Shown: piece by piece, positions 34,901 through 46,247 of the stretch | Layout: each line of letters starts with the position of its first letter | How positions within the stretch are numbered: position 1 is the stretch's first letter | NCBI GenBank assembly: GCA_025618425.1 | Contig: CM046841.1 | Coordinates: 5,746,883 to 5,810,882 of the forward strand | DNA length: 64,000 nt | Direction of reading: 5' to 3' | DNA from: Heliocidaris tuberculata | Taxonomy: Eukaryota; Echinodermata; Echinoidea; Camarodonta; Echinometridae | Position numbers and translations under genes: made by a program | The notes under the pieces: model-generated | Told to the model about the DNA's origin: nothing | The model's input: the letters and a program-made list of their open reading frames with translations, nothing else | Databases searched by the model: none

Positions 34901-37900
34901 GTTTCTTTATTGTATTTCTATTCTGATCTATGGAAGAAAAGATCTATTTTCTGGAAGATAAACATATAAGTTGAGTCTCACTTCCATTTTCTTTCATTCT
35001 ATATTTCCTTTTAATGTTATCTCATTAATGGGAAATGATAAACTTCTTTTATTACGAAAGTTTCATTCTTTTGATTGTTACCTGTTCAGATATCATATGT
35101 ACACAGCAGAAGGTAAGAAGAGAAACACTCAGACTGATATAGAGATGGATATTATCCAGTGGTTAAAGGACGATCCAGAACAACGCTTCTTATACAGGAG
35201 AGGATCTAAGAAGGTAGAAACATTTAATTTGTTGCATGATGATGGCATAGTTTTTCTGAATGATTTCCATGATAAAAGTATAATACAATCATAATGTGTT
35301 AAGCACAATAGAATTGTATTTAAACCTTTCCAGGAGATGAAGTTTTTATGAACGAAAATAAATGTTCTTCTAATTGGCAGTTCTGATATTTTTCTTTTAT
35401 AACTACCCTTCTTTCAATATAACAACATGTATCTGAAAAGAAAGGGAATCAATAAAATCAGTCAAACCGCAGGTCCCCAAAAAGTGCTCTATTTTATTTC
35501 CAGTTTTGCTTGACTGGGTCAGTCTCTGAATACATAATGAGCAGGAATCCCCGGGAACATCTGATTTCCAAATGATTGAATGGACTGATTAACATTTACT
35601 GATTCTCATGATTTATACATCAAATAAAAGAGGAGGAATTAGAAATTCATGACATACTATATTTGTCTATCAAAAATGTGACAAAATTGGTGAAAAATAG
35701 TGCTATTTTATGACCAAAAAATGGAAATGAAATGAAAAGTAAACCTGTAAAAAACTCACATAGTTTTATTATGAGCCAGGCTGAATTTGACATGAGTGTA
35801 AAGGGCAATATCTATACTTTACAAATATTGAAATAATATGTATGTACACTTAATGACAGGGTCAGGATCCAGCAAAATGTAACCAAAGTACACATTGTGT
35901 CCTTCAAACAGTTGATTTCAGGTCTCTGATTGGTTACTTCACAAGCCCTTTTCCAAAAATAGATCAACATGTTTGTCACAGCCAGGACCATGTTTGCACA
36001 AGAGGTCAAGAGTTCACCGAACAGGTGGCATGTGGTTTCAAATATCGCGCCATAATCTTGCAGGGTGGCCTTGCCAGCCAATCACAGTGCTAGGATTCTA
36101 TGGTCTTGACAATTTCAAGGATAAATTATGTTCTTGGGTTGAATATTGCTGGATCCTGACCCTGTCATAAATGTATGGATGTTTTAAATATGATAACGTA
36201 AAAGATGAAACTTCAACGCTTCCATACATATATGCATTTTAATAGTGGCTCATATACTTCTTATATGTCTTTTATTGACTTGAAATCTTATAAAGAAAAG
36301 TATTTTGTGTCACTATTTTATCACTTATTTTCAACTACAATTCCTTTGAATTATAACTTAAACATGGTATGTCTGCATTGATAAACTATCCATATATCTT
36401 TCCAGAAAATTTGATGAGCATAGCATTAATATTTCTTGATATAATTAACTTTGAATATGACCATGTAAAACAGCCCACTGGCTACAAGGAGAGTGTGCCA
36501 TTACAGGCACTGGAAATAAAATCAGCCCCTTTTGCTCATTTGCATACGACCTGCGGTCTGACTGCAATTTGTCATTTTGTATGGAAAACAATGATTTTGA
36601 ACTTTTCATTGTATTGTCATTTTAAGCATTTTAATGCTTATTTCATCCTAATGTGGAAACTCATGTTGACACATCATAAATTGGCATACATGTAGGTTGT
36701 GCAGGAAGCTATCTTTCTTTAATGAATTGAAGTACTGTAAGTGAGCAAAAACAAAATTGCAAAATAATCCTTAAAGGGTTAATGATTATAATCTGTGCTG
36801 TACCTTTGCAGCCAATAAATATTGCTCAGCATACATGTACATATTAAGCCCGTTTCGAGTACTCGATTAACCGTGTACTCGCCCGATAGGGTCACTACTC
36901 AACTAATGAAATTTCCATCGACTACTCGGTAACATAGTTGGAACTTGTGAATAACCCCCCAAAACCTCTAATTCAGAATAAAATATAGAAATTTATCACT
37001 TAATTGTTAGTTCTAAGATATCTTAATATCATTTGAATCAATAAAATTCACACGAGAGTGTTTCTTTTCGGTAGCTAAGTTCTCGAGGATCGAGCAGTAA
37101 AAACAAAGTCTGGCTATGTATGCTCCCGCTACATCGGAAGCTACAGTTATAAGCGGGTGTGTGAGCCAGCCGCACACACATCGGTCACCGTATACACCGT
37201 ATAGCTCACCGTGTAAGCGAGCTCCTATCAAGTTTTTGCAAAAATGAAAGGACGCTTATCAGCACAGAATATTTTCAAGATTGCAATAGATGAAAACAAA
37301 ACGACACTGAAATACTTCTTACTTGCTAACGCGCGCTTCTTCGTTGCCGACGGGTCATGCACGGGCATGCCCGTGTCGATTTGACGAGGGCATTGAATTT
37401 GATGTCGATCGCACGCTCAGAATGTGCACAATTTCAATACGGAGAAAGATGAATGGGATTTCGTGTACTAAAACGCTCCGAACCCAACTGTACTTCCGGG
37501 TACGAGCGCCACCTCTTGGCGACTGATAAACAACTGCAATATGATGATTACGACTGTGATGAAAAGGGGGAAGGAAATGACGATCTATTTCGCTTTATTT
37601 TACCTTGATTTTAATTTAGTCTTCACGAAAGTAGATAGGAGGAGATAATTTGCATTGCTCTGAATTTTATAACCAACACTGATCGTTTTAAACTTGTTTA
37701 ATTTCAACATTTAAATATGGAAATTGGACATTAGTTACGGTAGTTGCACAGGCAGTTTGGGACTGGTTTCATGGCTTTACGCTGGTGCTCCGGCCTAAAA
37801 AGGTTGCGGGCTTCGGGGCCGGAGCGGTCGGCCTGTCTTATTGGCAATATCAATATACCGAGTAGTCGATTACTCGTCCGAAAAAATGTCCGAGTAAACG

Positions 37901-40900
37901 ACTACCGAAAATGGCCTTTCAAAACGGGCCTAGTACATATACATGTATATATACAATCTCCTAACAGTTCAGATGAATACTATACATGTACACTGTATGT
38001 AGGTTGTTCAAAAGGATGTCCCAAGTGCTTTTACCTGCATTTTGCCTGCATAACTCACGTAAAGAATTTGTGAAACAATAGTTTAATTGGCACTACTATG
38101 TGGATTGTGCCCAAGACCACTTTAACTTTATTGTACTGGAGTGTGTGCGCGCGCGTGTGCACCGTGCATGTGTGTGTGTGCTTGTGCGTGTGTGTGTGTT
38201 TGTCCAGTTATTTATTACATCTCTTTTCTTTCCTATTCCACAGCCTCATAAGTCAGATGGCAACACATCCACCCCAACACAATTCAAACAGCAACAACAG
38301 CAACATCAATCAATACCACATCAGCAGTCATCATCAGATTTCAGTTTTACCCAGCAACTGTCACTACTCCATACATCAAATCAGCCTGACATACAACCAC
38401 CTTCAACTCATGAAGCTCTCTCAAACAGGCTGCCTCCTGAACATCGGCAGAAAAGACAAGATATTGATCAACACCTAGACTTCTTTTATAACAAACAGTC
38501 TCTCCATGGGCTCCCTCCACCTTTAGCACATCAACAACAGTTTCATATGCAACATCTACAACATATACAACAAGCTTACCACAGCAACAGAGCAATCAAT
38601 CATGACACATCCCCTCCCCCACTACAACAACAATCTATATCACAGCAGCAACAGATGCCGTTGTTACATCCTCAAAACTTGCAGTGCTTTCCACACGTTC
38701 TTTCTGAGGGAACATCACTACAACATCATGAAGTGTCTCCTCCTGTCCTTCAGAGCCAAACCTTGATGACATCCACTGGGGCATTACAAAACAGACAACA
38801 CCTCCAACAACAAGAATCATCTCATCTCAGTCGACAGAGCCAATCTTCTCAACAACAACAGCAACCTTCAACTCAACTGCAACAACAGGCTATGCAAGTA
38901 CCAGAAAGTGTACCACAACAAATACAACACATGCAACATTCTCAACAAGTGCAATATCCACAAGTAAAATTAGCCATGCCTTCAGGGAACACTATGTTGC
39001 TGGTGCACCAAACAATCTGGCAGCAGTATTTGTTGGCAAGATATGGCAATGAGTTGTGCATACTGGATCCTGTATTCAGAACTACGGGGTAAGTGAGACT
39101 ATCAAAATTACTTTTGCAGTTATGTTAAAGATCAATGTATGTTCAGTTCCGGGAGCAAAATGAGATTGCAATGAAATTTGTTAAATATATGACCAGGCAC
39201 CACAAAACCACCAAAAAGTCGCACTTTATGATTTTCAGTTGAGCTCAGTAAAGGTGTTTTTGGTCGGCATGGTCAAATTTCAGTTTTTGGTATTTCCTGA
39301 AAGAGTATACCTTTTCTATGTAATTTCAAAATTTGAAGGTACAAAACATTCTAAAAGTAGTTTTTTTACAGTTTTTAGTAGACCTACACATGTATCTTTA
39401 TCTTCTCTGGATTTTGTTGTATTAGTTTTCTTTGATAATAACCCTGAATAATTGTCTGATTTTGATCTCCCATAACTTTAAAACAAAGTGAACACTTGTA
39501 TTGATACTTGTCCAATATAAAGAGCAGGATGTGCTTAATTAGTATACCAAGTTTTAGGAAAATCTGATGATCCCTTCATAGAAATTTCTATTGAATTCTA
39601 ATCCTCCTTTTGTCATATTTGCACAATACCTTGCAAGTCAGAGTGCTTCAATAGACTGCAAACTTTAAACCCTTACTTCTCATATAAAGTAACATACTGT
39701 GGAACTGGACATTCTACAGTGGGTCAGGAACATCCAATGCTAATAAGTTTCTGAATCGGACCTTGACTAAAAATTCATATCTGGCGACTCTTTGGTGGTT
39801 TTGTGGTGCCTGGTCACATATGGCCTTATATAGATTGTTAGTGTGATTTAAATTGTTCAGTTCTAGACATTTTGATGCTTAAAGCCATGATTTCTGATGA
39901 ATTCAATGTAAATTTTAGAAAGAAACTTCAATTTTGAGGCTATTGCTCCACACTGTCAACGCTATAAGCTCACATCTAACTAAGCACACCAATCCTATGG
40001 ATACTGTGCACCCATATCTACAGGTGTATTGGTTTCTCTCATAATGGGTCATCTTACATGTATATGACTACACTGTATGTTGCCTGAAATAAATTAACAC
40101 TTTTTTGTTATTATTTTAACTCTTTTCATACGAGGTGCTCGCTGCCAATATTTTTTGTACTTGTCAAGACAAACTGTGACTATCAGGTTGTAGCAACTTT
40201 TCTAGTGGAAGAAGCAAATCAGGGATTAATTTATGAGGCCCTATCTGTTCTCAAGGAGTGGAACCCCTCGTGGCTTCCAGCTAACTTCCTGACAGATGTT
40301 GCACAAGAGGACTTGAATGCTGTCCAACAAGCATTTCCAGGTCAGTCTAAAGAACTACATTTAAGTTTATTGAATTTGGTGTTACTGGATGAATTTGAAT
40401 CTTTTTATCTCTCCCAATACCGTTTATCATGAATTTTGGTCTAATGAATATGAATATGAATGATTTGTTGTTCCTTTGCAGGTTACTCTGTTTATTTCTG
40501 TGATCATCATCGTCAGCATGCATGGGATCAATGGCTAAACTCAGAGTCCAGTGAGCTACGGACTATCAAGCACAATGTCCAGACTATGCTTGACCGTATA
40601 GCCAATGCTTCAACTGAGGGGGAGTATATGTCGGCCATTGTTCATCTACAGGGCAGTCAGGCTTGGACAGAGCATAGTAGTCTAAGAGACTGGATGGGAA
40701 AGTTCTGGCTTCCTGTGCATCATGTAGGTGTGCATTAATATTATGAGCAAGTGGTCGATTTTATATTATAATTTATAAACATATTATAATATGATATTTA
40801 GGGCCCTGTCTTAGTGGTGTATGTGATTGATTCAAATTGATCACAAATTGCTCTGAATAAAGTGAGGCTGAAGCCATTTAACCTGATCATGTCATTTTTT

Positions 40901-43456
40901 GAAAAAAATTATGGATGCTTTTACTTATCTTTGTGTTACTGGTTATCTCCTATTTTAGAGGTGGGTGAGAGCATTCCGAAGGCAGAGTTTCATCAAGGCA
41001 GTCAACACCTCATCTGGTATTGGTCTTCAAAACAAAGCCTTCAAAGAATGCTGTCTTCAAGCTGAAAAACAACCCAAACTATCCCAACTCATGAGTGGTG
41101 TTCTTTATAGATTCCTTCCAAAGAACAAATCTTGGTAAGCGATATACATTGTAGCAGAGAGAGGGGTAAATAAGTTTAGATATATAGTCACTATTCAGAA
41201 AGAAATGTAAATTGGTGAATAGCAATAAGGTGTCACTGAAAAAGAAAAATCGCTTTGATATACTTCCTATGACAGCACATTTATTAAAGTGATTACATAG
41301 TAAAAAATAATTTAAACAACCTGTATAAAATTTTATACAACCTTTGTTTACTATATGAACTGATCAGGTGGTTGTCTATAAGTAGTTTAAACATGAGGTT
41401 GTTTAAAAGTTTTATACAGCTTATGTTTAAAAATTAGTTTTAAACTGCTGATTGTTTGAAAAAAATTGTACAATTCTGTTTAAATTTTTTCACAACTATT
41501 GTAAATACATTCAAAGTTGTTGTTCAAAATAATTTTTAAAACACTATACAGATGTGTTTAACATACACGGTTGTTTAAGGCTGTTGTGCACAAGTAAGTT
41601 TTAAATGCCAGAGCTGATTGATAAGTTCAGGGGTAAGCATTTAGACTAAATATATTGTAATCTGATTAAGTTTATACTCAAGACATATTTGTGCTGCCGT
41701 GACATATGATGTCTAGATTTAGACCACATTCACAAAATGAATTATAATCTAAACCTCCAACTTTGCAGCGCAGCCACGAGGTTCACTGTGTGCAACTTAA
41801 ACTGCGCTGTGCTGGAAGGGCGACTTGCTACATTGCAGGTCTAGATCATAATTTATTCTGTGACTGTGGCTTAGTTCTAGACATCGTACAGATGTCATGG
41901 CAGCACAAATATGTCTTGAGTATAAAGTGGATCAGATTACAATATATTTCGTTGAAATGCTTACCTCTGAATGTATCAATCAGCTCCGGCATTTGGAACT
42001 TCTGCAACATGTCAACCACAGAGTCATCCACCATGATGAAGCCGGCCGTGTTTGGCGTAGAAGGAAACCTGTCTAGCGCGAATTTTTTCAATCTTATCTT
42101 TTAAAACAATGTTGTTTAAAAGATTATTCTACAATATCATTGATGTCTTAAACATCGTTTGTTAAAAATACAGGGTCTGTCTTTTAAACAATATTGCTTA
42201 AAATTTAAGCAACACAATTTTAAACAGCGAAAATGTAAACAGCGTTTTTGCTGTGTACGAATTAGAAAAATTTAAAAAGGAGCTAGAAATGGAAAGGTAT
42301 GAAGAGAATTTTGGACATAGGATTCAATTTAAATGGAAGTGCATTTTCTTTTCTTTAGATAAGATGGAATCAGTAAATGAATAGATAGATGATATGACCC
42401 AAGATGTGGAAAGAGGATTCTAGTCTTAATGAAATCTATGTGTAGTAGAATGTTTGTTACAAGAGTTAGAGCTAAGATTAAGGATCTACATTTATATCTA
42501 TTTTTGACTACTGTAAGTACTTACGATGTAATTTCATGATACTTAAATACAGTTTTACAGTGATGAAGTTACACCCAGTGACCCAGTCAAACTTTAATGT
42601 TGTTCTTCAATGTAGGTATTTCCAATGTAACTCAAAGGCAGATGATGGATGTCGTAAGTACAGTCCCTCTATACCCAGCTTCCTTCATAAAAGACCAAGG
42701 TGTTTCCTCAAGACATGTCTACAGCAGTGGAAGGCAGCAAGAACTATCCCATCAGATTATATCAAGCTCCTAGATGAAAGCTGTGGCATCTTCCACATCC
42801 AGTCAACCTCTGCAGCCAACCCAACATCGGACCGCATCACAGTCAATATGATGCGTCCAGATTGTAGTTGTAAAACATGGGAGAGATCTGCCCTGCCTTG
42901 TAAACATATCCTAGCTATCATCATACATGACAATTCATGGTCATGGGAGAAACTACCATCTTCATATACCAAATCACCCTATTTTAACATTGATTATGAC
43001 TTTGTTAATAAAATTTGTGGTAATTCTCCCATCGTAGCACCACTATCAGCAGAGGCAGACATTGATCAACCTCATATCGGAGATTCTGAACAAGGCATTG
43101 TAGCTGACATCTTGGATGCCATACCCTTAGAGAAGGGCGATGCTTTGGAGCAGGATGATCCGAGTCGTTCCAATGAGACAAGTATTCCTGGTCCAGATGA
43201 CACACTAGACCAGGACCAAGACCAGCAACTAGACCATGCCCCAGATTTAGTTCTAGGAAGGTGCCAATCAGTACTGGATAGACTGTACTCAAAGATAGCA
43301 TTGGTAAAGGAGAAGAGTACTTTAGACACTGTGCTTTCCTTATTAGACAAGACAGAGATTGCTATAGACAGATCCATAGTAAGAAATACAATCCCAGAGA
43401 GTATAAGCCCAAGACCAAAACAGAGAAAGTTAACAAGGAAAGGTGCTCAGAAATAG
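28799..43456 (+). CDS. CARF-like / MULE transposase-derived SWIM zinc-finger protein (11 exons, about 1,084 aa)
   Basis: Exons: 28799-28970, 31191-31372, 31945-32076 (3' end uncertain), 33589-33732, 34410-34600, 35090-35213, 38244-39088, 40135-40340, 40482-40723, 40959-41134, 42616-43456; phases agree. The N-terminal half resembles the ALS2CR8 domain of calcium-responsive transcription factor: [16 protein letters not shown]...[25 protein letters not shown], then [17 protein letters not shown] and [13 protein letters not shown] Gln/His-rich exon follows. Exons 7-10 form a Mutator-type RNase H-fold core ([46 protein letters not shown]). Exon 11 has a SWIM finger, [17 protein letters not shown]. 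Likely a nuclear DNA-binding protein domesticated from a transposase; the Glu normally found in the NTNNgxE motif is Gly here. Start chosen for the AAACATGG context. Confidence 0.85.
29084..29471. mobile_element. Lone arm of the foldback family
   Basis: About 388 bp matching the right arm of the element at 26493-28125, including the TATAGTCAAGG terminus (inverted, at 29471), without the nested MITE. It lies in intron 1 of the CARF-like gene. Confidence 0.85.
29556..31096. repeat. 1.5-kb GAT/GGT trinucleotide minisatellite
   Basis: Interspersed GAT, GGT and AAT triplets with higher-order units such as GTGATGATTGATGCTGATCG (30650-30990). It fills most of intron 1. Long open frames in several registers (poly-His/Ser/Ile/Thr in reverse) are repeat artefacts. 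Confidence 0.93.
31191..31372 (+). CDS. CARF-like exon 2
   Basis: Joined in phase 1 to exon 1 (CCT at the junction): [20 protein letters not shown]...[20 protein letters not shown]. The Tyr-Glu-Cys element followed by basic residues is typical of the ALS2CR8 domain start. Donor AGG/GTAAAA. Confidence 0.8.
31945..32076 (+). CDS. CARF-like exon 3 (3' edge uncertain)
   Basis: [20 protein letters not shown] then [20 protein letters not shown]. Homology would join FPEFK directly to exon 4, but no GT lies in phase there; CAT/GTTAGA at 32076 is in phase and adds LSYH. Other in-phase donors lie at 32115 and beyond. Confidence 0.7.
32244..33135. mobile_element. hAT-like element with exact 8-bp target duplication
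   Basis: Ends CAGTGCTGTAGGACTCGAGT and (inverted) CAGTGCTGTAGTCGAGTCC, flanked by CTTCTACT on both sides (32236-32243, 33136-33143). Just inside each end lies an array of GGACTCG hexamer/heptamer units (32252-32385 and 33006-33125). No transposase frame. Inserted in intron 3 of the CARF-like gene beside a CTA microsatellite. Confidence 0.9.
33138..33229. repeat. (CTA)n microsatellite
   Basis: About 90 bp of CTA/TTA/CAA triplets; the hAT-like element inserted at its edge. Confidence 0.9.
33589..33732 (+). CDS. CARF-like exon 4
   Basis: [20 protein letters not shown], then [21 protein letters not shown]. 48 codons, phase 0 both ends; donor AAG/GTTATA is weak. Confidence 0.8.
34142..34409 (+). 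repeat. Two upstream copies of the acceptor edge of CARF-like exon 5 (116-bp unit)
   Basis: Exon-like starts at 34178 and 34294 repeat the real start at 34410 at exact 116-bp spacing. Each copy has intron tail TATCATAATGTAG, then 82 bp of exon text (GAGTGGACCATCGAATCATT...CCAGTCTA). Identity is about 97 percent, so the event is recent. 116 is not a multiple of three. Confidence 0.95.
34410..34600 (+). CDS. CARF-like exon 5
   Basis: [20 protein letters not shown], then [15 protein letters not shown] and [12 protein letters not shown]. Only the third copy of the array continues into the unique part of the exon and a GTGAGT donor (phase 2). Confidence 0.85.
34652..34985 (+). repeat. Four decayed copies of the donor edge of CARF-like exon 5
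   Basis: Text like AGTAATAGAAGATATTTT...ATAAGGTGAGTTT recurs at about 34652, 34752, 34840 and 34926 (spacing 85-99 bp), each with a CT-rich spacer. Copies retain weak donor-like GTGAAT or GTGAGT. Divergence is far higher than in the acceptor-side array, so it is older. Confidence 0.8.
35090..35213 (+). CDS. CARF-like exon 6
   Basis: [20 protein letters not shown] and [13 protein letters not shown]; phase 2 to 0, donor AAG/GTAGAA. Confidence 0.8.
35854..36167. mobile_element. PIF/Harbinger-like MITE
   Basis: Ends TGACAGGGTCAGGATCCAGC and its inverse, flanked by TAA on both sides (35851-35853, 36168-36170). A 3-bp TWA duplication is the PIF/Harbinger habit. About 314 bp, intron 6 of the CARF-like gene. 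Confidence 0.7.
36847..37931. mobile_element. Inverted-repeat element with ACTCG-rich ends
   Basis: Ends GCCCGTTTCGAGTACTCGAT and (inverted) GCCCGTTTTGAAAGGCC, with sub-terminal GTACTCG/CGAGTA motifs (CGAGTAGTCGATTACTCG on the right). No target duplication could be read confidently and no transposase frame is present. About 1.1 kb. Confidence 0.65.
38137..38206. repeat. GT/GC alternating purine-pyrimidine tract
   Basis: GTGTGTGCGCGCGCGTGTGC followed by further GT runs, 40 bp upstream of the exon 7 acceptor; a Z-DNA-prone sequence. Confidence 0.8.
38244..39088 (+). CDS. CARF-like exon 7 (Gln/His-rich linker and start of MULE core)
   Basis: About 281 codons: a low-complexity Gln/His/Ser/Pro region (KQQQQQHQ and many QQQ runs), then [20 protein letters not shown] and [12 protein letters not shown]. 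The Asp in LDPVFRTT aligns with the first catalytic Asp of MULE transposases (DATYKT). Phase 2 donor ACGGG/GTAAGT. Confidence 0.88.
39188..39818. mobile_element. TA-flanked MITE, GACCAGGCACCACAAAACC family, copy 1
   Basis: Ends TATGACCAGGCACCACAAAA and (inverted) TGTGACCAGGCACCACAAAA, TA on both sides (39186-39187, 39819-39820). Further copies at 51712-52376 and 56128-56788. In intron 7 of the CARF-like gene. Confidence 0.85.
40135..40340 (+). CDS. CARF-like exon 8 (MULE core)
   Basis: Phase-2 acceptor at ACGAG yields [20 protein letters not shown], then [20 protein letters not shown] and [13 protein letters not shown]. The upstream acceptor is preferred over a later CAG (40184-40186) because it keeps phase and supplies the LP.FF.VVKT block of the family. 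The Asp in LTD is the second catalytic position. Confidence 0.85.
40482..40723 (+). CDS. CARF-like exon 9
   Basis: [20 protein letters not shown] then an alpha-helical stretch to FWLPVHH. The C.HH...AW.QW block matches the C..H insertion of MULE-type cores. Confidence 0.88.
40959..41134 (+). CDS. CARF-like exon 10 (degenerate catalytic Glu)
   Basis: [20 protein letters not shown], then IGLQNKAFK and FLPKNKSW. The family motif NTNNG.E.QNKAFK has Gly (41022-41024) in place of Glu. Confidence 0.88.
41590..42010. mobile_element. Foldback element with arms of about 170 bp
   Basis: The block GAGCTGATTGATAAGTTCAG...GATGTCTAGA (41605-41717) recurs inverted (TCTAGACATC...GAATGTATCAATCAGCTC, 41875-41988). 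The surrounding 41290-42245 is rich in GTTTAAA motifs in both orientations, suggesting a larger TTTAAA-rich element. In intron 10 of the CARF-like gene. Confidence 0.7.
42616..43456 (+). CDS. CARF-like exon 11 (SWIM zinc finger, C terminus)
   Basis: [20 protein letters not shown]...FLHKRPRCF, then [17 protein letters not shown] (CxC-x9-CxH, the SWIM pattern), followed by an acidic Asp-rich tail ([17 protein letters not shown]) and a basic end [14 protein letters not shown] before TAG. 280 codons with stop. Confidence 0.9.
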
Positions 43457-43886
43457 GGTGGACAGGTCTAGAGGAGTTAAAGGGAAGCTTGAGTTCTGGG
43501 AAGGGTAAAAAATAATTTGTGAGCTTTCTCATTCTTATTATTTTAGTTCAGAAGATTATAGCATAGTACATGTAGATATGTCCCCTGAAAAGAAATCCTC
43601 TTCAATGCCCTCACATTCAAAATGTGACAAGAAACAGCTGATTCAGGCCAAACATTTGTGTGTAGTCCCATATACATATTTCTGAGTGCAGTGCATATGA
43701 ATCTCAGTAGGATTGAGTCAATTTCTTATCATTTTGGTGATTCCAAAACCTTGCAGCATACACCAAATCTTATGTGCTATATAATCAACCTTTCCCAGTT
43801 GCTTTGAGACAGTTTCTCTTGCATTTCAATATCATGACCAGAACTCAACTTTATGTTTAAATGTAATGGTTAAAAAAAAATCTTCA

Positions 43887-43892
43887 AATAAA
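43887..43892 (+). other. Candidate polyadenylation signal for the CARF-like gene
   Basis: AATAAA 431 bp past the stop, the first downstream, within an A-rich stretch. Confidence 0.5.
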
Positions 43893-44899
43893 CATTGCAC
43901 TATACCAAGAGGAAACAGAGATTACTTCTTTTTTCTTTTTTCTCCACTTTTAAAACAATATACAATTAAAGTGACAGTAAACTGAACCTCCTACTGGTGC
44001 CATCTTTTAATTTTTAACAGGATATGAAAAGTGTCTGTGCCTCTCATTTTCCCATCATGCCCCCATTCTAGTTTGTAGAAGCTTAGAATGTACCTGTAGG
44101 CAATTTTCCACATTAGCAAAGTCAAAAATATAGTTTGAAATATAAAATGTGCCTATTATCCAAACAAGCTGTTTGTCAAAATTCAAAATAAAATGCAATT
44201 AATTTTCAAATTATAATCTTAAATAGCAGTCACTGTAAGGTGGCCCTGTTCAATTTCTACCAGTTTAATGCCACTTTAATTTACTAGGTCAGTGAAGTCA
44301 CTCATATTTAATAAATTAATACAAATACAATCACGGACAGATATAATTTGAGGACTTTAGGATGCATTTGACTGACAGACCAGTTCATAAATTATGTGTC
44401 TAAATTTCTGCTAAATTACCGTGTGATGAACTGTTGTATTTTCATGTTATTGTATGTCAGGAATAAGATTACAAGTTTTATTTATTACAGATGTCAGGGC
44501 AAGATATTAGGTGGTTTGAACGTTAAGTGTGATTTGCAGTACACTTAAAATGAACTTGACTTGGATCATAGAAGTACATGTATGCCTTTGTTTCAAAACT
44601 ACATGTACTATGCTGTAATAATAAAACATGAATTGAAGGACCAGTACATGTACATGTAGTAGTATGCATCATAAGCTAGATCTAAGCTAATGAGTGTGCA
44701 AATCTAACTATAAATACATTTGTAGTGAGTTTTCTTAAATGTGAGTTTACATTCTGTATGATTAGTGAAAGGAAATAAGATAAGAGCACAAAGAATCTCT
44801 GGAAAGCACCTAAAGAGCCATTATAGAAATACAATAAAATAAATCCTTGTGTGAAGTCTGAATTTTACTACAGCAAAATTCAAAGAAATAGAAGTACAT

Positions 44900-45060
44900 G
44901 TACAGTAAAACTTGTTATAACAAACGACAAAGGAAATGACCTCTTTATATCGAAACCTTGTTATATCATGGCTATTTAAAAACAGTAGAATACAAAGAAG
45001 TGGGACTGGCAAAATGACCTTGTTATGAGTTTTTTAGAGTGTTCTGGAGGTTCCACTGTA
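44900..45060. mobile_element. Inverted-repeat MITE (TTGTTATAACAA family), second copy
   Basis: Starts ACAGTAAAACTTGTTATAAC and ends GGAGGTTCCACTGTAG; the interior CTCTTTATATCGAAACC and AGAAGTGGGAC match 3449-3632. Confidence 0.6.
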
Positions 45061-45956
45061 GGTCTACCTGCTTAAGAATTAAAGTTACTTTGTGTTTGTT
45101 GTATTTTGCTGCTTTTTTTTCTTATTAATCACAAACTTCAGCTTCTGGTCTTTCTTGTCTCTCTTAAACATTGGATTTTATTCTCCAAGACACCCTCCAT
45201 TTTTTCCTCTGTAAAACCAACCAATCTGGCTTCATGAGTTAAAGTCAGGATCTACAGATGTAGAAAAAAACAAAAACAAAAAACAAAATAACAATGTCTT
45301 ATTAATTGAAGATTCTCACTATTGATATCCTTATGCACTTCAAATAGAGTTCAAGCTCCTAGTGCATTCACATGGTGAAAACCCTTTAAAATAGTTTTTT
45401 AAATTTTTTGTAAATCTTTATTTTCATAGAGCTTGTTTGAAAGTGGTTTATGATTACGTCAGGAGTTATTACATTATCGGTGTAGTACTTCTAAGTTAAT
45501 TGTCAATGCAGTATTACATAATTATACAGTTAATATATATATTGTTCAAAAAGCTGAGCATTAACCCATAAAAATCATTTCAAATTTGCAATTTTTTGTC
45601 ATTTACATGTCCTAAGTCAAATTTTGCATAAGTCGAACTATTTTTTATGGTCCCAGCAGATTCGACTCAATTGTATATAACTCTGTATTTATGTCAAACT
45701 GAAGAAGTATTTATAGAGATGAATCTTGCCAATAAACAGTACTTGAACAATGCAAGAAATGTGTGGTCGTATAATTGTAGTTTTCCTTTTTCAACCCATG
45801 GATTGTATATGCAAGAATCTAAAATATATCTCCCAGATTGGATGAGTCTAGTTGATACAGTAGAACCTCCTTATTAACAAACTCCTTAAGACCAAAGAAG
45901 TTACCTCTTTTTAAATTACCACTGTAAAAATCAAAAGATTTCTACACCTCTAACCT

Positions 45957-46118
45957 GGGCCCTGTAATGCAAAGGTTTGCATGAAATCAGTTGCAAAATG
46001 GGAGTAGCAAATCATGATCATCATGGCAAGCAAATATTGTTCAAAAAGCAGAGCAATAACCCATCAGAATCGTTTTTTCAAATTTGTTATTGATTCCAAA
46101 CCTTTGTGTTACAGGCCT
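45957..46118. mobile_element. Palindromic MITE (GGGCCCTGTAATGCAAAGG)
   Basis: Starts GGGCCCTGTAATGCAAAGGT and ends ACCTTTGTGTTACAGGCC. About 160 bp. Confidence 0.7.
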
Positions 46119-46247
46119 AGAAGTTTATCAAAATAAATCCTTTTTAGATCGAATGACATTGAATGATGATGATACACATGAAGGGTTAAGATAATGATCA
46201 AATTATGATAATCTTGACAATGTTTGTCGACAATTATCATGATCATA

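Noticed and set aside
40187..40340. Later acceptor (CAG at 40184-40186) for CARF-like exon 8
   Set aside because: It would put exon 7's phase-2 end out of frame (immediate TAG) and drop the conserved [11 protein letters not shown] block; the acceptor at 40134 fits both.
41846..42091. Minus-strand frame with a SAM-like stretch ([15 protein letters not shown])
   Set aside because: It lies within a foldback element, has no splice partners and is only 81 codons. Possibly a transposon remnant, not called as a gene.
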